From Brassica napus (Eukaryota > Streptophyta > Magnoliopsida > Brassicales > Brassicaceae), in contig NC_063448.1 in the NCBI RefSeq assembly GCF_020379485.1, forward strand, positions 8,021,726 to 8,085,725: a stretch of DNA of 64,000 nucleotides. Reading direction: 5' to 3'. Both the position numbers and the translations under genes were made by a program. Position 1 is the first letter of the stretch. The number at the start of each line of letters is the position of its first letter. The notes beneath the pieces were generated by a model. That model was not told the DNA's origin and searched no databases. It saw nothing but the letters and a program-made list of their open reading frames with translations. Of this stretch, positions 21,885 through 32,881 are shown one piece after another.

Positions 21885-22604
21885 CGCCGAAAGAGAGAGA
21901 GGGATGGAGATAAAAAAACAGTGACAGAGATTAGCCTTACCGTGTGCTTTACACGTAGGACATAGCCACGTCATTAAATGGGGACCACTTGTGTGAAGGG
22001 TCACAAGACGTCTACTCCCACTTGTGTGTCCAGTCCTCTCTCTGGATGTGATGATTTATAATTTTATTTACGGATAAACAAAACTTTTGAGTTTTATTCG
22101 AAACGATATTGGAAATTTTGTGATTACTATTAGAAATTTTTACTCCTCTAGGACACATTATGTTTTTCCAATTACGCATTGACATTTGTTGTTGGATGCA
22201 CACTTTTTCTATGTGTATTGTCATAGTTGCCTTCGTCTACACTTTCCAAAATTAATTTATTTTTGAATTTCCAAAAGTCCGTAAATTAATTTACAATCTC
22301 AAATCTACTTTTTCATTTACTTTCCCCAATTCTCTAAACTTTAATTTCATCAAACTCTCTTCTTCTTCTTGGTCAATTGTTGAAGACTACAATTAAGCTT
22401 TTATCCTTGTCGCATGTCTGATTTTGTTATTTTCTCTTCACCTCTTCTGTCTTTCTATATATTTTTCCATTTTCGTCTACTTTTCATCGAGACCTTTTTC
22501 ATCACTGTATCGTATCATGAAGAAACAAAAGGCGCAAAATATTGTTTGATTTTAATTTTTCACTTTACTGTTATTTTCCTTTTTTTCTCTGTAAATCGCG
22601 AACC
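21885..22604. other. Intergenic DNA
   Basis: The first part is promoter-like DNA for the minus-strand remnant. Around 22320-22600 the plus strand is T/C-rich like a plant 5' leader, ending at a small ORF. Nothing else was recognised. Confidence 0.4.
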
Positions 22605-22733
22605 ATGGCCAAATCAAAGTCGAAGAAGAAAAAAAAGTTTGTTAGTCAACCAACTTCAAATGAGCTCGTCATCAGAGATTTGTATTTCGTCTACCTTAAC
22701 TCTTTCCTCCTTTCAAGAGTTGTAGATCTATAG
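22605..22733 (+). CDS. Small Lys-rich ORF, possible remnant of a LINE ORF1
   Basis: A 42-residue ORF starts in a good plant context (AACCATGGCC) with MAKSKSKKKKKFVSQPTSNE. A basic start followed by Ser/Thr-rich sequence (visible in the other frame as SSSSEICISSTLTLSS) resembles N-termini of DUF4283-type LINE ORF1 proteins in Brassicaceae. This is from memory and weak. No downstream domain is found, so at most it is a fragment. Confidence 0.3.
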   Translation: MAKSKSKKKKKFVSQPTSNELVIRDLYFVYLNSFLLSRVVDL

Positions 22734-23009
22734 ATCTGTAATAATAGCGACAAAGAGTGAGTTTTTAATCATTTTCCTTGTCATTTTTTTGTTTATACTT
22801 GACAACATCTCTCTAAGTTTGTTGAAAGTTTGTAACTTTGAAGAACATTTGGAAAGAGTAGTGCAATATAGTTCAAAAAACTTAACTCAGTGTTTGGAGG
22901 GACAAAGAGAACATAATCCAAGGCACATTTGAATGGGAAATACTTTGCGACTATAAAAGATGTTAAAGTCTGCTACTGATTTGGAAAAAGAAGCTTTGAA
23001 TATTTGTAT

Positions 23010-23268
23010 GATTTGTCTACAAACAATCTTGTCCACAGAATTTTGTACATAAAATTTGTAAGACTTAAGTTTTTTGTCCACAAAATTTTGTCTATAAAAT
23101 ATTGTACACTAAATGTCTCTGCCATATCAGTGGATGTTTTAAATTTGTCCATCAAAAATGTATCTACAAAATACCAAAAAACTATCCACAAAACATATGT
23201 CCACAACTATTTCAAATGTGTCCATAAGAAATGTATCCACAAATTTTGTGTCCACAAATATCAAAATA
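23010..23268. repeat. Cluster of degenerate TGTCCACAAA-type short repeats
   Basis: About a dozen variants of (T)TGTCCACAAA / TGTCTATAAAA / TGTATCTACAAA occur at irregular 12-30 bp spacing, all in the same orientation. The open frames over this stretch on both strands (HK/VH- and VDK-rich) are only translations of the repeat. Function unknown. Confidence 0.6.
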
Positions 23269-24599
23269 CTCCGTATGAAATTTAAATTTGATTTTAAAAA
23301 ATATTAAAATACATATATACATATGGATATCAAAATATAAATAAAAAAATTAATGATTTATTTTATGTGATTATATATTTATTTATATAGTATAATATAA
23401 AATAATGTCACATATAACATATTGGGGAATTTAAAAAGTTACTTTTAATACATATTCGCTCTCTTTTATTTTTTGTACGTGCTTTCATTTCTTTTTAGAT
23501 GTCAATCGTGCTTTCTATTTCTTTTTAGACAAAATATACACTCTTTTTTTTATAACTTAAAAGCTCTTGTTTCACTAACTAAGTAGAATCAAAGGAACAA
23601 AAAGAAATGAGTTTTTTATTTTCCTTAACCAAGCGTGAAGGGTACTGCTGTAAAACCACATGGAGTGGAAGAGGACAATGTGTCTCTCCAGTGGAAAGTG
23701 TCTTATCATGACAAAAAAAAAAGAAAAATACGTCTAAGAAGGTAACGCACTCTTTACTATTATAACACATAACAGATGGTGTGTATTCAGTATTTTATAT
23801 TTAGCTCCGCACAAGAGCGGATTGTTGACAATTAAATATATTGTAAAACTTGAAAAATGTTATAGCAAGTGTTGTGGATTGATCATGTTTGTTTAGTCGA
23901 AGTGGTTTATTATGTGTTGCCCGTATGTTTGCTTCGCACATTGGTTCTTATGTTCGGAGAATCTACTGGAGGTTTAACCATGCTTATTAATCAAATCCGT
24001 TACTTAATGCATCACACACGTGTAGATATATTAGTCATGGATATTGTGTAGAAGATAATATAACAAATGTCAGAGTAAAAACATACCTCAGTTGTTGTTT
24101 TGGAAACAGTTTTAAAAATGAAGTCGGGAAAGTGAGAAACAAAGTCGAATTTTCTAAAATTTGTAAAAGGTTCTCGATATGCATCTATTGGTAATGCTCT
24201 AATATAAAGTTAATCATTACACAAATTTAGTTGTACAATAAGAAATACAAGAAGGGAAAAATATAATAGTATGACTGTTGATATAGACTTGAGATAACAA
24301 TTTTTGATAATTTCTGAGCTAACCGAGTGTAATCAAAAGTGATGACCATATTTTAAACTTTTTTTGGGGATAGTACTTAATAGTAAATGATAAATTTTTT
24401 AGTGGGACACACTATCAGTCCCAAAGTTTTTCATTAATGATAATGTTTCCAGAATTCATAATGGAAACAATGATTTATACTTAACCATGTACGAAGCAAA
24501 AATAAATTTATATTTCCTAAGATGAACGAGTGTCGAGGATCATAAAGAAGCAGAGCTTGTTGATAATAATGAACATATCATTAATGCTTCATTTTAATA
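23269..24599. other. Intergenic DNA
   Basis: AT-rich with no recognised gene. An open frame at 23869-24051 (+) has no known domain. Confidence 0.45.
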
Positions 24600-24858
24600 C
24601 TCCCTCCGTTTTTTAATATAAGTCGTTTTAGAATTATGCACATAGATTAAGAAATCATTAATTTTTTATATTTTCTAAACAAAAACATCATTAATTATTT
24701 ACCTAACCACAAATCAACCAATAATAAAATAGAAGGTATATTTTCATTGGTCATATAACATTAAGTGTTAATAAATTTTACATAAAAAACCGAAAACGTC
24801 ATATAATTTGAAACATAAAAAATTCTCTAAAACGACTTATATAAAAAAACGGAGGGAG
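24600..24858. mobile_element. Stowaway MITE
   Basis: The left end CTCCCTCCGTTTTTTAATAT and the inverted right end CTCCCTCCGTTTTTTTATAT make TIRs of about 35 bp (continuing into AAGTCGTTTTAGA). They are flanked by TA on each side (24598-24599 and 24859-24860). This is the classic plant Stowaway terminus. 259 bp, AT-rich, no ORF. The better match of its two arms suggests a younger copy than the one at 1695. Confidence 0.9.
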
Positions 24859-25136
24859 TATGAGTTTCTTTGTCTACTACTGGGGTTTTATGCTTCCGGT
24901 TAAAACTATAATGAACTTTGTAGAATATTGACAACTCCTTCGGTGTTTGAGACTAAACAAAGATCAGCAGAACAATATAGAGACACATCTAGGTGATATT
25001 CACCGTTTGGTTGACGAAACAAAAGAAGCAATCAATGGAGAATACTAAGAAGCAAAATTATTCAGTCAAGAGGGACTAAGGCAAGCCATAAGCACATTTA
25101 GTTACCTGACATTAAGTTTTATTTGATTGTTTCTAC

Positions 25137-25415
25137 TCACTCCATTAGGAGTTGCCCGTGGCGGATGAGTTCGTTGAGGTATGAGGGGGCTGTGTGATCC
25201 TGAAAATAGCACACATTCACAGCCAATGCCGACATGGCTTCTGTTGTATCAACAGCTCTACGACTGGTTATGACTTCTAGAACCAGTACACCAATGGCAA
25301 ACATATCGACCTTCTCATCAACAATATTGGTGGTCTTGGTGGTCCACTTGGCATGGTCTTCTACTCTTCCTGCCATTAATTCAAATATATTCAAACAAAG
25401 AAACCTATGAATCAA
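25137..25415 (-). pseudogene. Receptor-like kinase fragment (kinase C-lobe)
   Basis: The stretch NIVDEKVDMFAIGVLVLEVI followed by TSRRAVD matches kinase subdomain IX of plant receptor-like cytoplasmic kinases (consensus VDEKxDVFAFGVLLLEIITGRRAVD). The conserved F in FAFG is I here. After that only about 40 residues follow, ending HTAPSYLNELIRHGQLLME and a stop, shorter than a normal kinase C-lobe. The upstream N-lobe and catalytic loop are absent, so it is a fragment. Confidence 0.65.
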
Positions 25416-25499
25416 ATTTTCATCAAACGAAAGTAGATGGAAAAATGTAAAGATGGGGTTTTACCTTATCCTTGAAGTTTTTCTTTCTTTATTCTTCTA

Positions 25500-25790
25500 C
25501 ACTTGAAAACATCATCTCTAATCTTGTTTCCTAGCGGGTCAATGTCCAGGAGATTCTCTGTTATTTCATCACCCTCTTTTTGTTTTATCTACGGCCTTTC
25601 TCAGCAATATGTCCTCCTGATGGAGCCCTTCTCCCATAGCTTTGCGGTAACTGTACATCATCCCACAGCTATCAAGGATTAAAAATCTTATTATCCATCC
25701 ACCCCTCAAGTTCGACAAACATTTAGACATACCGTTGTCTTGTAGTTTGAACATGTTGGACAATAACATCAAAAGATAAATATAATACAT
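25500..25790 (-). pseudogene. Unidentified coding remnant next to the kinase fragment
   Basis: The minus strand is coding-like: YSYRKAMGEGLHQEDILLRK and AVDKTKRG, a stop, then in another frame ENLLDIDPLGNKIRDDVFK toward 25500. Composition and codon use look like a decayed exon. I do not recognise the protein. It lies upstream of the kinase fragment on the same strand and could belong to the same dead gene or to a neighbour. Confidence 0.3.
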
Positions 25791-25799
25791 AACTGTAAA

Positions 25800-26559
25800 A
25801 AATATTGGGTATGAGCAGGCCTCAGTCTTAGAATTTTAAGATTTTATATGTAATCTTAGAATTTTTTTTATTTTATTTAACCTTGGAGATATTCTAAACC
25901 CATGAAGAGATCCATACTAATTCTCAAAAAAGTGGTTCGGTGCAGCATACAGATGAATTCTTATTTCGGGTATTTTAATGGACCGTAAGATAGATCAATA
26001 TTTGCGTGGCCACCATAAAACAATCGTCGTGTCATGAAAGTTAGCATCTACAGATTTTTTCGGCAACCATCTACAACAAACTCATATACTTAAAACGAAA
26101 GGGTGAACAAAACAAATAAGATTATTGTATCTTCATATCCCCTCACTTGTTTTTCTTTTTTAAAAAATCTCTTTTTTGGGGACCTATAACAATGTCCATA
26201 AAATACTAAAACCCTTAAGTTCTATTGTAGAAATTTATGTTACAGATAATCAAGACCTGAATATTCCCCAAAGAGACCATAAATAGGACTAAAAATTCAT
26301 AGTTTACAAATGTGTTCTCAACTAACAAATACATCAATACGATATTTAAATGTAAGATCAAGCATCAATATATTAAAGCAATACTACACAAAACAGAAAG
26401 TTCATAAATATTAAGAAAGATGTAACATCGTAAGATGTTATTATGAATTTAAAGAGTTAACGAACTTAGGCCAAAAAATATATTTAAAGAGTTAAAAAAC
26501 AAGCTCGAATGAACATAGATTGGAGAAAATTGATTAAATGCTGATTTTTGTCAAAAAAA
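25800..26559. other. Intergenic DNA
   Basis: No gene or clear repeat was recognised. Confidence 0.45.
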
Positions 26560-26835
26560 ATGTTGGATACTTCGGCCACTCCCGATGAATTCTGCATGGC
26601 ATCAACATCCAATAAGAGATTTGCAATCTGAGGGGCCGTTTATACTTTCATAATGTGTAGTGTGCTTCTTTCAAACTTTGGACTGCCCAAAGTAATTCTT
26701 CTTAGTTCAGCCATGATCAATACAGTTTTTCGCATGGGCCGGTGAGAGCATATGTCGGGTGAAAAGAGGTCGAGCCCATGTGATTATTCTCTTGCAATCC
26801 AGGTTCCTTACATCCACTATTGTATATGTATTTTA
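26560..26835. repeat. Dispersed repeat, copy 2 (copy 1 at 13230-13545)
   Basis: Same orientation as copy 1. TTTTTCGCATGGGCCGGTGA and the sequence TGCAATCCAGGTTCC (copy 1 TGCAATCCAAGTTCC) are well kept. No ORF. Confidence 0.6.
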
Positions 26836-26910
26836 ATTTATAACATGTCAACCTTCACCTAACCCTAAAAGATACATTTGATTATCTATCTATAATAATA
26901 AAGTTGGGTT

Positions 26911-27149
26911 AGAACATCTTTATGGGGGGTGCTTAAAAAAAATATAATAATGGGTGAGTCTCAGGGTGGGATCCACAAAATTTTAAGCACCAGCTCTGCA
27001 GCCTATTTAAGCATCACTGCTTGCACTGTTTGCAGGCTCCACTGACACGTGGCAGCCTGCGATTGATTCATTTTTTTTTGAAAAAAAAAATTAATCAAGA
27101 AATTTTTTTTTGAAGCAACCCATTATGGATCGTTAGGTTAATGTGTTCT
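26911..27149. mobile_element. Possible MITE adjoining the Harbinger derivative
   Basis: The left end AGAACATCTTTATGGGGGGTGC and the reverse of the right end (AGAACACATTAACC...CCATAATGGGTTGC) share an inverted layout. An A/T-run core and the hairpin-like CCTGC...GCAGG sequences (27023-27060) lie between. No target duplication is clear. The next element starts immediately after it. Confidence 0.35.
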
Positions 27150-27151
27150 TA

Positions 27152-28214
27152 GGCTATATACATTGAAGATGTTGAATCAATTTTTTCAACAGTTGAAAAA
27201 AGAGGAGACCAATTAATGAGGTTGTTGAATGTCGATGTGGATTCAACCGGATGAATTTTTTCAACCGCTGAATAAACACAAAATATAGCCCACTTTTGCA
27301 TATGTGTCATTTTCTTATTGGTTTGTGTACATTTTGGATTTATTTTCTTATCTCAATTATTTAACAACAGTTATTTATAACTAAATTAATTTATAAATTA
27401 ATTTTTTTATATATCAAAATTCGTAATTTTTCTACTCTATAAATTGAGACTTGATTCATTTGATTTAGATACAAAAAAACTTCTATTTCTACTATATTTT
27501 TCTATCATTCTACTTTTAATCTCTTGATTATATCATTAACTATCTTTTTTACCGGAATGTATCCTAACAATAATCCTTATGATACTCAAAATTCTACTAA
27601 TTATCCTTTTAATTATCCAAATCCCAACAACTATCAATTTCAAAATCACTCTTTCAACCAACCCCAAAATATACCAAACTATGGTTTTCCAAGAATGTAC
27701 ATCACGAATTACAAGCATATCTAGTCAAACAGATATGGGTCAAATTCACGAGTAATCCATGATTAAAGAGATTTGATATCTCTATTTGTGATCTAAAAGT
27801 TTTATTGTTTGTATAAGTTATGTCTATTGTATTAATCAAGTTATGTGTGCTTTATTAGTTGTTTTGTGTGTTTATTATTGCGTTGTAATGCATTTTAAGT
27901 TTCTGTAAAAATTTTTAATAAGATGATGTAAAAAAAAATTAGTGACTATTAATATTTTCTATTTTGTTATTTGTAAAAAATGTAATTAAAATAAAAAATT
28001 AAAAGGTTTTATTTTTATGGTTTTAATTAAACTAATTGAAAACTTTTAACAATATAAAAAATAGGATAGGATGTTGAATTTTGTTAAACAAAACTATTGA
28101 ATAGTATAAAAAATGAGTGGGTGTTGAATTGTTAGGTGGAAGAGAGAGAAAATGATGTGGAGTGTAAAAGGTGAAAATTAGGATGTTGAATTAATCACAC
28201 CAATGTACATAGTT
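27152..28214 (+). mobile_element. PIF/Harbinger deletion derivative with ORF1 remnant
   Basis: The ends GGCTATATACATTGAAGATG and (in reverse) AACTATGTACATTGGTGTG are inverted. TTA lies directly outside both (27149-27151 and 28215-28217), the Harbinger target duplication. At 27557-27724 (+) is the N-terminus of a Myb/SANT-type ORF1 protein (MYPNNNPYDTQNSTNYPFNY, rich in N, P, Q, Y) that ends soon at a stop; the Myb domain and the transposase are missing. The element would need proteins from a full copy to move. Confidence 0.75.
27557..27724 (+). pseudogene. Truncated Harbinger ORF1 (Asn/Pro-rich N-terminus)
   Basis: The 55-residue frame from ATG 27557 has MYPNNNPYDTQNSTNY and NHSFNQPQNIPNYGFP, the low-complexity leader typical of plant Harbinger Myb-like proteins, then a non-homologous tail and stop. 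It differs from the ORF1 in the intact element at 40884-41681, which starts MVHFGESQQADIPPF, so it belongs to another subfamily. Confidence 0.55.
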
Positions 28215-28217
28215 TTA

Positions 28218-30076
28218 TGCTCTCTCCATATCCCTCCACATCATCATTCACATAAAGACATTTTTTGACACCTGAAAAAAGCGACAAACCAATTTTTTTT
28301 TTCATTCTCAGTAATCCTTCCGCAACCATTACAGTTGGAGATAAACTATAAAACAAATGATTATATATGAATATGTAATCAATTTATTTCTATAGTACTA
28401 AGAAATAACAATTAATTTTGTGTTATTATAATGGTCTAATCAGCTGAATAAAAATAATATAATTAGATAATTTGATTGATAATTTACGTCTTTCTCATTT
28501 CAGAATTATTATAAACGATTCCTTTCACTAATATATCAGATAAATTTCTAACTTAGCAAAATTACATTAATTACAAGTAAGAAAAAGTACAGTATGATGC
28601 AATCTTCGTAAGAGTTACACAATAATTTTAAGAATAACATTATTTATCTTCTTTTTGTCTCAATGTATAAATGAATTTTCTTAGAATTTTTTTAAGAATG
28701 TTTAAGACTTTACACATTCTACCCTAATGAGTTGAGTTGGAAAAATATCATTTTTAGACTTAACGGGTCCACCTTAACAAATAATAAAATTTAGCAATTC
28801 AGACTTTACTTATAATTTTTTTAGCATAATTAGTCACTGGTAATACCAATTCAATATCGCTATCTTCATTAAAATTCAAAAAATGAATTCAAATCATCAA
28901 CTATCAATCATTAAAAAAACTTCTTAAAATCAAAGAAAATATCATCGCATGTGCTAGCCAATATTCGAGGGGCAACATCTATAATATTACGAAATCATCA
29001 ACAGTTTTAGTCAAGGCCGCTCAAATCAAACGGGCGTACAAAAATATAAACATCAACATTTTGACAACAGTTCTTTCCCGTTGGTAACACCTATGTTTAT
29101 TACACACGTTTTAATTCAAATTAGTCTCTAAAATTGAACTTCAAATGTCGTTCCTTCCATATACTGTCAACATGGTACTAAAGAGTATAAGTATGTTCTA
29201 TAAATAAAACATCTACTTTATGTTTAAATTCTAATTAAATTAACTTTGTTACGACTATCGGTTTTTTATTCTATTTTTATCGAATCGATTAGTCACAACC
29301 ACTTATGATATTCCACCTTGAACTAATCAACTTCAAAATAAAGGAATACATTACGGTCGCTAACCACTATCAAATGGATATCATTCACTTTCAACATATT
29401 TTCATATTCATATTTCTGAACATATTTTCTTTACTAAGACCATAAAATAAATTGTAAATTCATTTAAGAAAAAACATATGAACGTAGCTCCGTAATACCA
29501 CTAGTGTAAAATAAAGTATGTGCATAATGTTATCATAATTGTTTTTCTATAACCAATAAGGGAAGACATAATTGGGCTAGTCCTCCTATAAATTACATAT
29601 GCTATATATATATATCTGTGCAACCATTACATTAGATTCTGGTCCAACTATCACTAGGCTACCTCGTTTGGGTTATATATTACAGTATTTTTTTTTATAA
29701 GTCTCTGTAAATGACATAATTAGAATCACCTAATAAATTCCAAGATTTCTGGCAGCACTTCCCTTTGCATATCTGGTATAAAAAGTGATTCTAGTCACTC
29801 GATTTGATTCTTTATTTATATATTTTTTATTCTGATAAAAGCAAAGCAAAGTAGATTCAAACAAAACACAAGTATCATAAGTTAAAAACGACAATAGTAA
29901 ATAGCACAAAGGATAGAATACAAGAGAGTCAGTGAGTGAGAGACCCATAAAACAAATAAAAAGAAAGATCCCATTGGGTGTGCTACTTTACCCACACCGT
30001 GATTGATGGTCACACTCCATTGTCCACACTCTCACCACCACAAGCTCTCGATATTCTACAAAACCACTCGGCATCT
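28218..30076. other. AT-rich intergenic DNA
   Basis: No gene was recognised. 29525-29590 (AACCAATAAGGGAAGACATA) is a diverged copy of 17430-17500. A minus-strand open frame at 29730-29948 has no known domain. Confidence 0.45.
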
Positions 30077-30085
30077 TTTTTAATT
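30077..30085. repeat. 9 bp target duplication, left, of the non-autonomous MULE
   Basis: TTTTTAATT, identical to 31602-31610. Confidence 0.85.
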
Positions 30086-31601
30086 GAAAAAAAATTTCTC
30101 AGCTACACAGAGTTTACTGTAATAAGGTGGAAACTATTCAATCTATGAAAATGTATCAACAACTATACGGATTTTATATTAATACATGCCACATATACGA
30201 AATTAATGATTATATGGTGGGAACATCAAAATCGGATTTAATTGATTTTAATCAAAGTTATTGGGGTCAATCTGTAATTTATTAAAACTTAACCCCAAAG
30301 CATTAAAATCAAATCAATTAATTTTATTAAAATCAATTAATAAATTATTGTTTTTATGAAGTTTATTAAACTTAATAATTTGATAAACTTAATAATTTTA
30401 ATAAACTTTAATAAATTTAATAATTTATTAATAAACTTGATTTTATTAATAAACTTAATGAAGATAATAAATTTATTAATAAATTTAATTATTTTAATAA
30501 TTTGGGGTTAAGTTTAATAAATTACAGATTGACCCCATTTATTAAGTTTATTAAATTTAATAAATTATTAAGTTTATTAAGTTTTTTTTATTTAAATTAT
30601 TAGGTTTACTAAATTTAATAAATTACTAAGTTTATTAATTTAATAAATTATTAAGTTTATTAAAAACAATTGTTAGGTTTATTAATTTAATAAATTATTA
30701 AGTTTATTAAATTTAATAAATTATTAAGTTTACTTAAACTTTTTTAAATTATTAGGTTTACTAAATTTAATAAATTATTAAGTTTATTAATTTAATAAAT
30801 TATTAAGTTTATTAAGTTAATAAATTATTAATTTTATTAAATTTAATAAATTATTAAGTTTTTTAAAATTATTAGGTTTACTAAATTTAATAAATTATTA
30901 AGTTTATTAATTTAATAAATTAATAATTGTATTACATTTAATAATTTATTAAGTTTATTAAAATTATTAAGTTTATCAAATTATTAAGTTTGATAAACTT
31001 TATAATTTAAAAAACTTAATAAACTTAATAGTTTAGTAAAATTAATAAACTTAATATTTTTTCCAATTTTAATAAACTTAATAATTTCTTCCAATTTTAA
31101 TAAACTTAATATTTTTTTTCCAATTTTAATAAACTTAATAATTTCTTCCAATTTTAATAAACTTCATAAAAACAGTAATTTTTAATTGATTTTAATAAAA
31201 TTAATTGATTTGATTTTAATGACTTAGGGTTAAATTTTAATAAATTACAGATTGACCCCAAGAACTTTTATTAAAGTCAATTAAATTCGATTGTTATGTT
31301 CTCACCATATAATCATTAACTTCGTATATGTGACATGTATTAACATAAACTCTGTATAGTTGTTGACACATTTTCATATATTGGATGATTTCCACCATAT
31401 TATAGTAAACTTCGTGTAGCTGAGAAACTTTTTTCCTAAAATCAATTAAACCCGATTGTGATGTTCCTACCATATAATCATTAACTTCGTATATGTGATA
31501 TGTATTAACATAAACTCCGTATAGTTATTGACACATTTTCATATATTGGATGGTTTCCATTCTATTATACAAAACTTCGTATAGCCGAGAAACTTTTTTC
31601 C
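30086..31601. mobile_element. Non-autonomous MULE with one left and two tandem right TIRs
   Basis: The left TIR starts GAAAAAAAATTTCTCAGC; the right terminus, in reverse, starts GGAAAAAAGTTTCTCGGC. TTTTTAATT flanks both ends exactly. The terminal sequence is the same family as the coding MULE at 8430-12581, a plausible transposase source. The right end is doubled: an inner TIR ends CTTTTTTCC at 31436 and a further ~165 bp copy of the outer TIR ends at 31601. The inner TIR pairs with the left TIR over about 300 bp (to about 30390 and 31150). The interior (30300-31190) is an A/T-rich array built from AATAAATTATTAAGTTTATT units. No ORF. Confidence 0.85.
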
Positions 31602-31610
31602 TTTTTAATT
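31602..31610. repeat. 9 bp target duplication, right
   Basis: TTTTTAATT, matching 30077-30085. Confidence 0.85.
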
Positions 31611-31769
31611 TCACTTTCTAAAAAGCTGTTTTTGGCTGGCAGCAGTTTATTCATTCTTTAACTTGAGTTCCACTTTTGACCCTACTATTTTCCACTTTTA
31701 TCAAATTCACTCTCCTCTTCTTTACGCCTCAACTAACTTAACGACGAAGCCCTCACTCACCCACTTTCC

Positions 31770-31779
31770 TTTATATACA
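31770..31779 (+). promoter_or_regulatory. TATA box of the SAM-domain gene
   Basis: TTTATATACAC lies about 55 bp upstream of the ATG at 31828 and about 170 bp downstream of the MULE end, so the leader is short and the proximal promoter abuts the transposon. Confidence 0.6.
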
Positions 31780-31827
31780 CTACACCTCCACGCCCAACGA
31801 CACAAGCAACTCCCAACAGAACAAGAA

Positions 31828-32436
31828 ATGGATTGGTTCTCATGGCTGTCTAGAACAAATCTCGAACCTTGTCTCATCCACGAATACAGTCTTTCCTTCT
31901 CCAAGAACGAGCTCGAACACGAAGACATTGCTTACTTCAACCACGAGTTTCTCCAGAGCATTGGCGTCTCCATCGCCAAGCACCGTCTCGAGATCCTCAA
32001 ACTCGCGCGTCGAGAGCGCAAGAGATCTCCTCTTCTCACCTCTCGTTCCATCTCCAGAGTCGTGGTTGCCATCAAGAAAACAAGCAGGTGTGTCTCTGAC
32101 CACCTGCGCGCATGGATCCGCTACGAGGAAGAGTCGTCTCGAGCTCTGGTGCTTGTCCCTAAGAGAAGCAGTGGGGTTGGGAGGTGGAGAGGAGGGTTTA
32201 TGAAGAGGAACAAGAGATCTGTGACGCCGAGTAACGCAAATGGTGGAGTAGTTCATAAGCAGCAAGAGGTGTTGCTGTTGACCAATGGGACTCCTTGTAG
32301 GATCGATAGCTTCTCGAGTCCCATGGTTTTTGATTACAGTTTCAGGGAGGAGATGGTTTATAAGGACAACAGACAAGATACTTATCTTGAAGAGATCAAA
32401 TGGGATTCAATGTTTCAGAATCTGAAACCTACTTGA
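31828..32436 (+). CDS. SAM-domain protein, single exon
   Basis: A 202-residue protein from ATG 31828 (context AAGAAATGG), stop at 32434-32436, no intron. Residues about 1-65 form a sterile alpha motif: MDWFSWLSRTNLEP, then YSLSFSKNELEHEDIAYFNH, FLQSIGVSIAKHRLEILKLA. SAM folds mediate protein-protein binding. The rest is basic and probably flexible (RRERKRSPLL, VPKRSSGVGRWRGGFMKRNK), with a conserved-looking tail (YLEEIKWDSMFQNLKPT). It matches small plant SAM proteins of unknown function in Arabidopsis. Basic segments suggest nuclear targeting, an inference. Codon use and the full frame look intact. It is the only host gene in the window that looks functional. A MULE ends 226 bp upstream of the ATG and a Copia element starts 446 bp downstream of the stop. 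Confidence 0.85.
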   Translation: MDWFSWLSRTNLEPCLIHEYSLSFSKNELEHEDIAYFNHEFLQSIGVSIAKHRLEILKLARRERKRSPLLTSRSISRVVVAIKKTSRCVSDHLRAWIRYEEESSRALVLVPKRSSGVGRWRGGFMKRNKRSVTPSNANGGVVHKQQEVLLLTNGTPCRIDSFSSPMVFDYSFREEMVYKDNRQDTYLEEIKWDSMFQNLKPT

Positions 32437-32876
32437 AGCTCTGTTCTTGATGGTGAGAGATGAGGTTTTAGAGTTCGTTCTTCCACCAGAATTTTTTTTG
32501 AAGTTTTGCATCGGTTCTTGTGCTTTGAGTGTGTGTGATTAGTGTTTCTGTTAGGCTAATTAATTTTGATAATTAAAAAATTCGGGTTGAGTGCTGAGTG
32601 TCAGGTCAGGTGAGTGTGGGTAATCATGTTGTGTAATGAGTCTTGTCTCTTCATTCTTTGCTGTTTGCCTAAGTCTTTGTTCCAGTCAAAAAGCTTCCTT
32701 TACAGCTTTTACTTTTTACCACTTACAGATCAGGAGTGTGACTAGAATTGGTAGAACAAAATTTGACTCTAAATAATTATTTACTCTAGGTTGAACTAAG
32801 AAGTTGCCAGTCAAATAGAATACTAATTTTTCATTATTTACTATGTACTGATTACAAACAGAAAAAACACACACTA
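32437..32876. other. 3' flank of the SAM-domain gene
   Basis: Probable 3' UTR and terminator region, T/G-rich on the plus strand, with no separate feature recognised before the Copia element. Confidence 0.5.
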
Positions 32877-32881
32877 AATAT

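Noticed and set aside
23010..23268. TTATCCACA-like words resembling bacterial DnaA boxes
   Set aside because: The DNA is plant nuclear; the words are degenerate variants of a local repeat with no origin features.
23820..24051. CTCCGCACAAGAGCGGA hairpin considered as a Helitron 3' end
   Set aside because: No CTRR terminus follows it and no matching 5' end is found upstream.
31840..32376. 178-codon minus-strand ORF
   Set aside because: Antisense of the SAM-domain gene, which has the recognisable domain, TATA box and start context.
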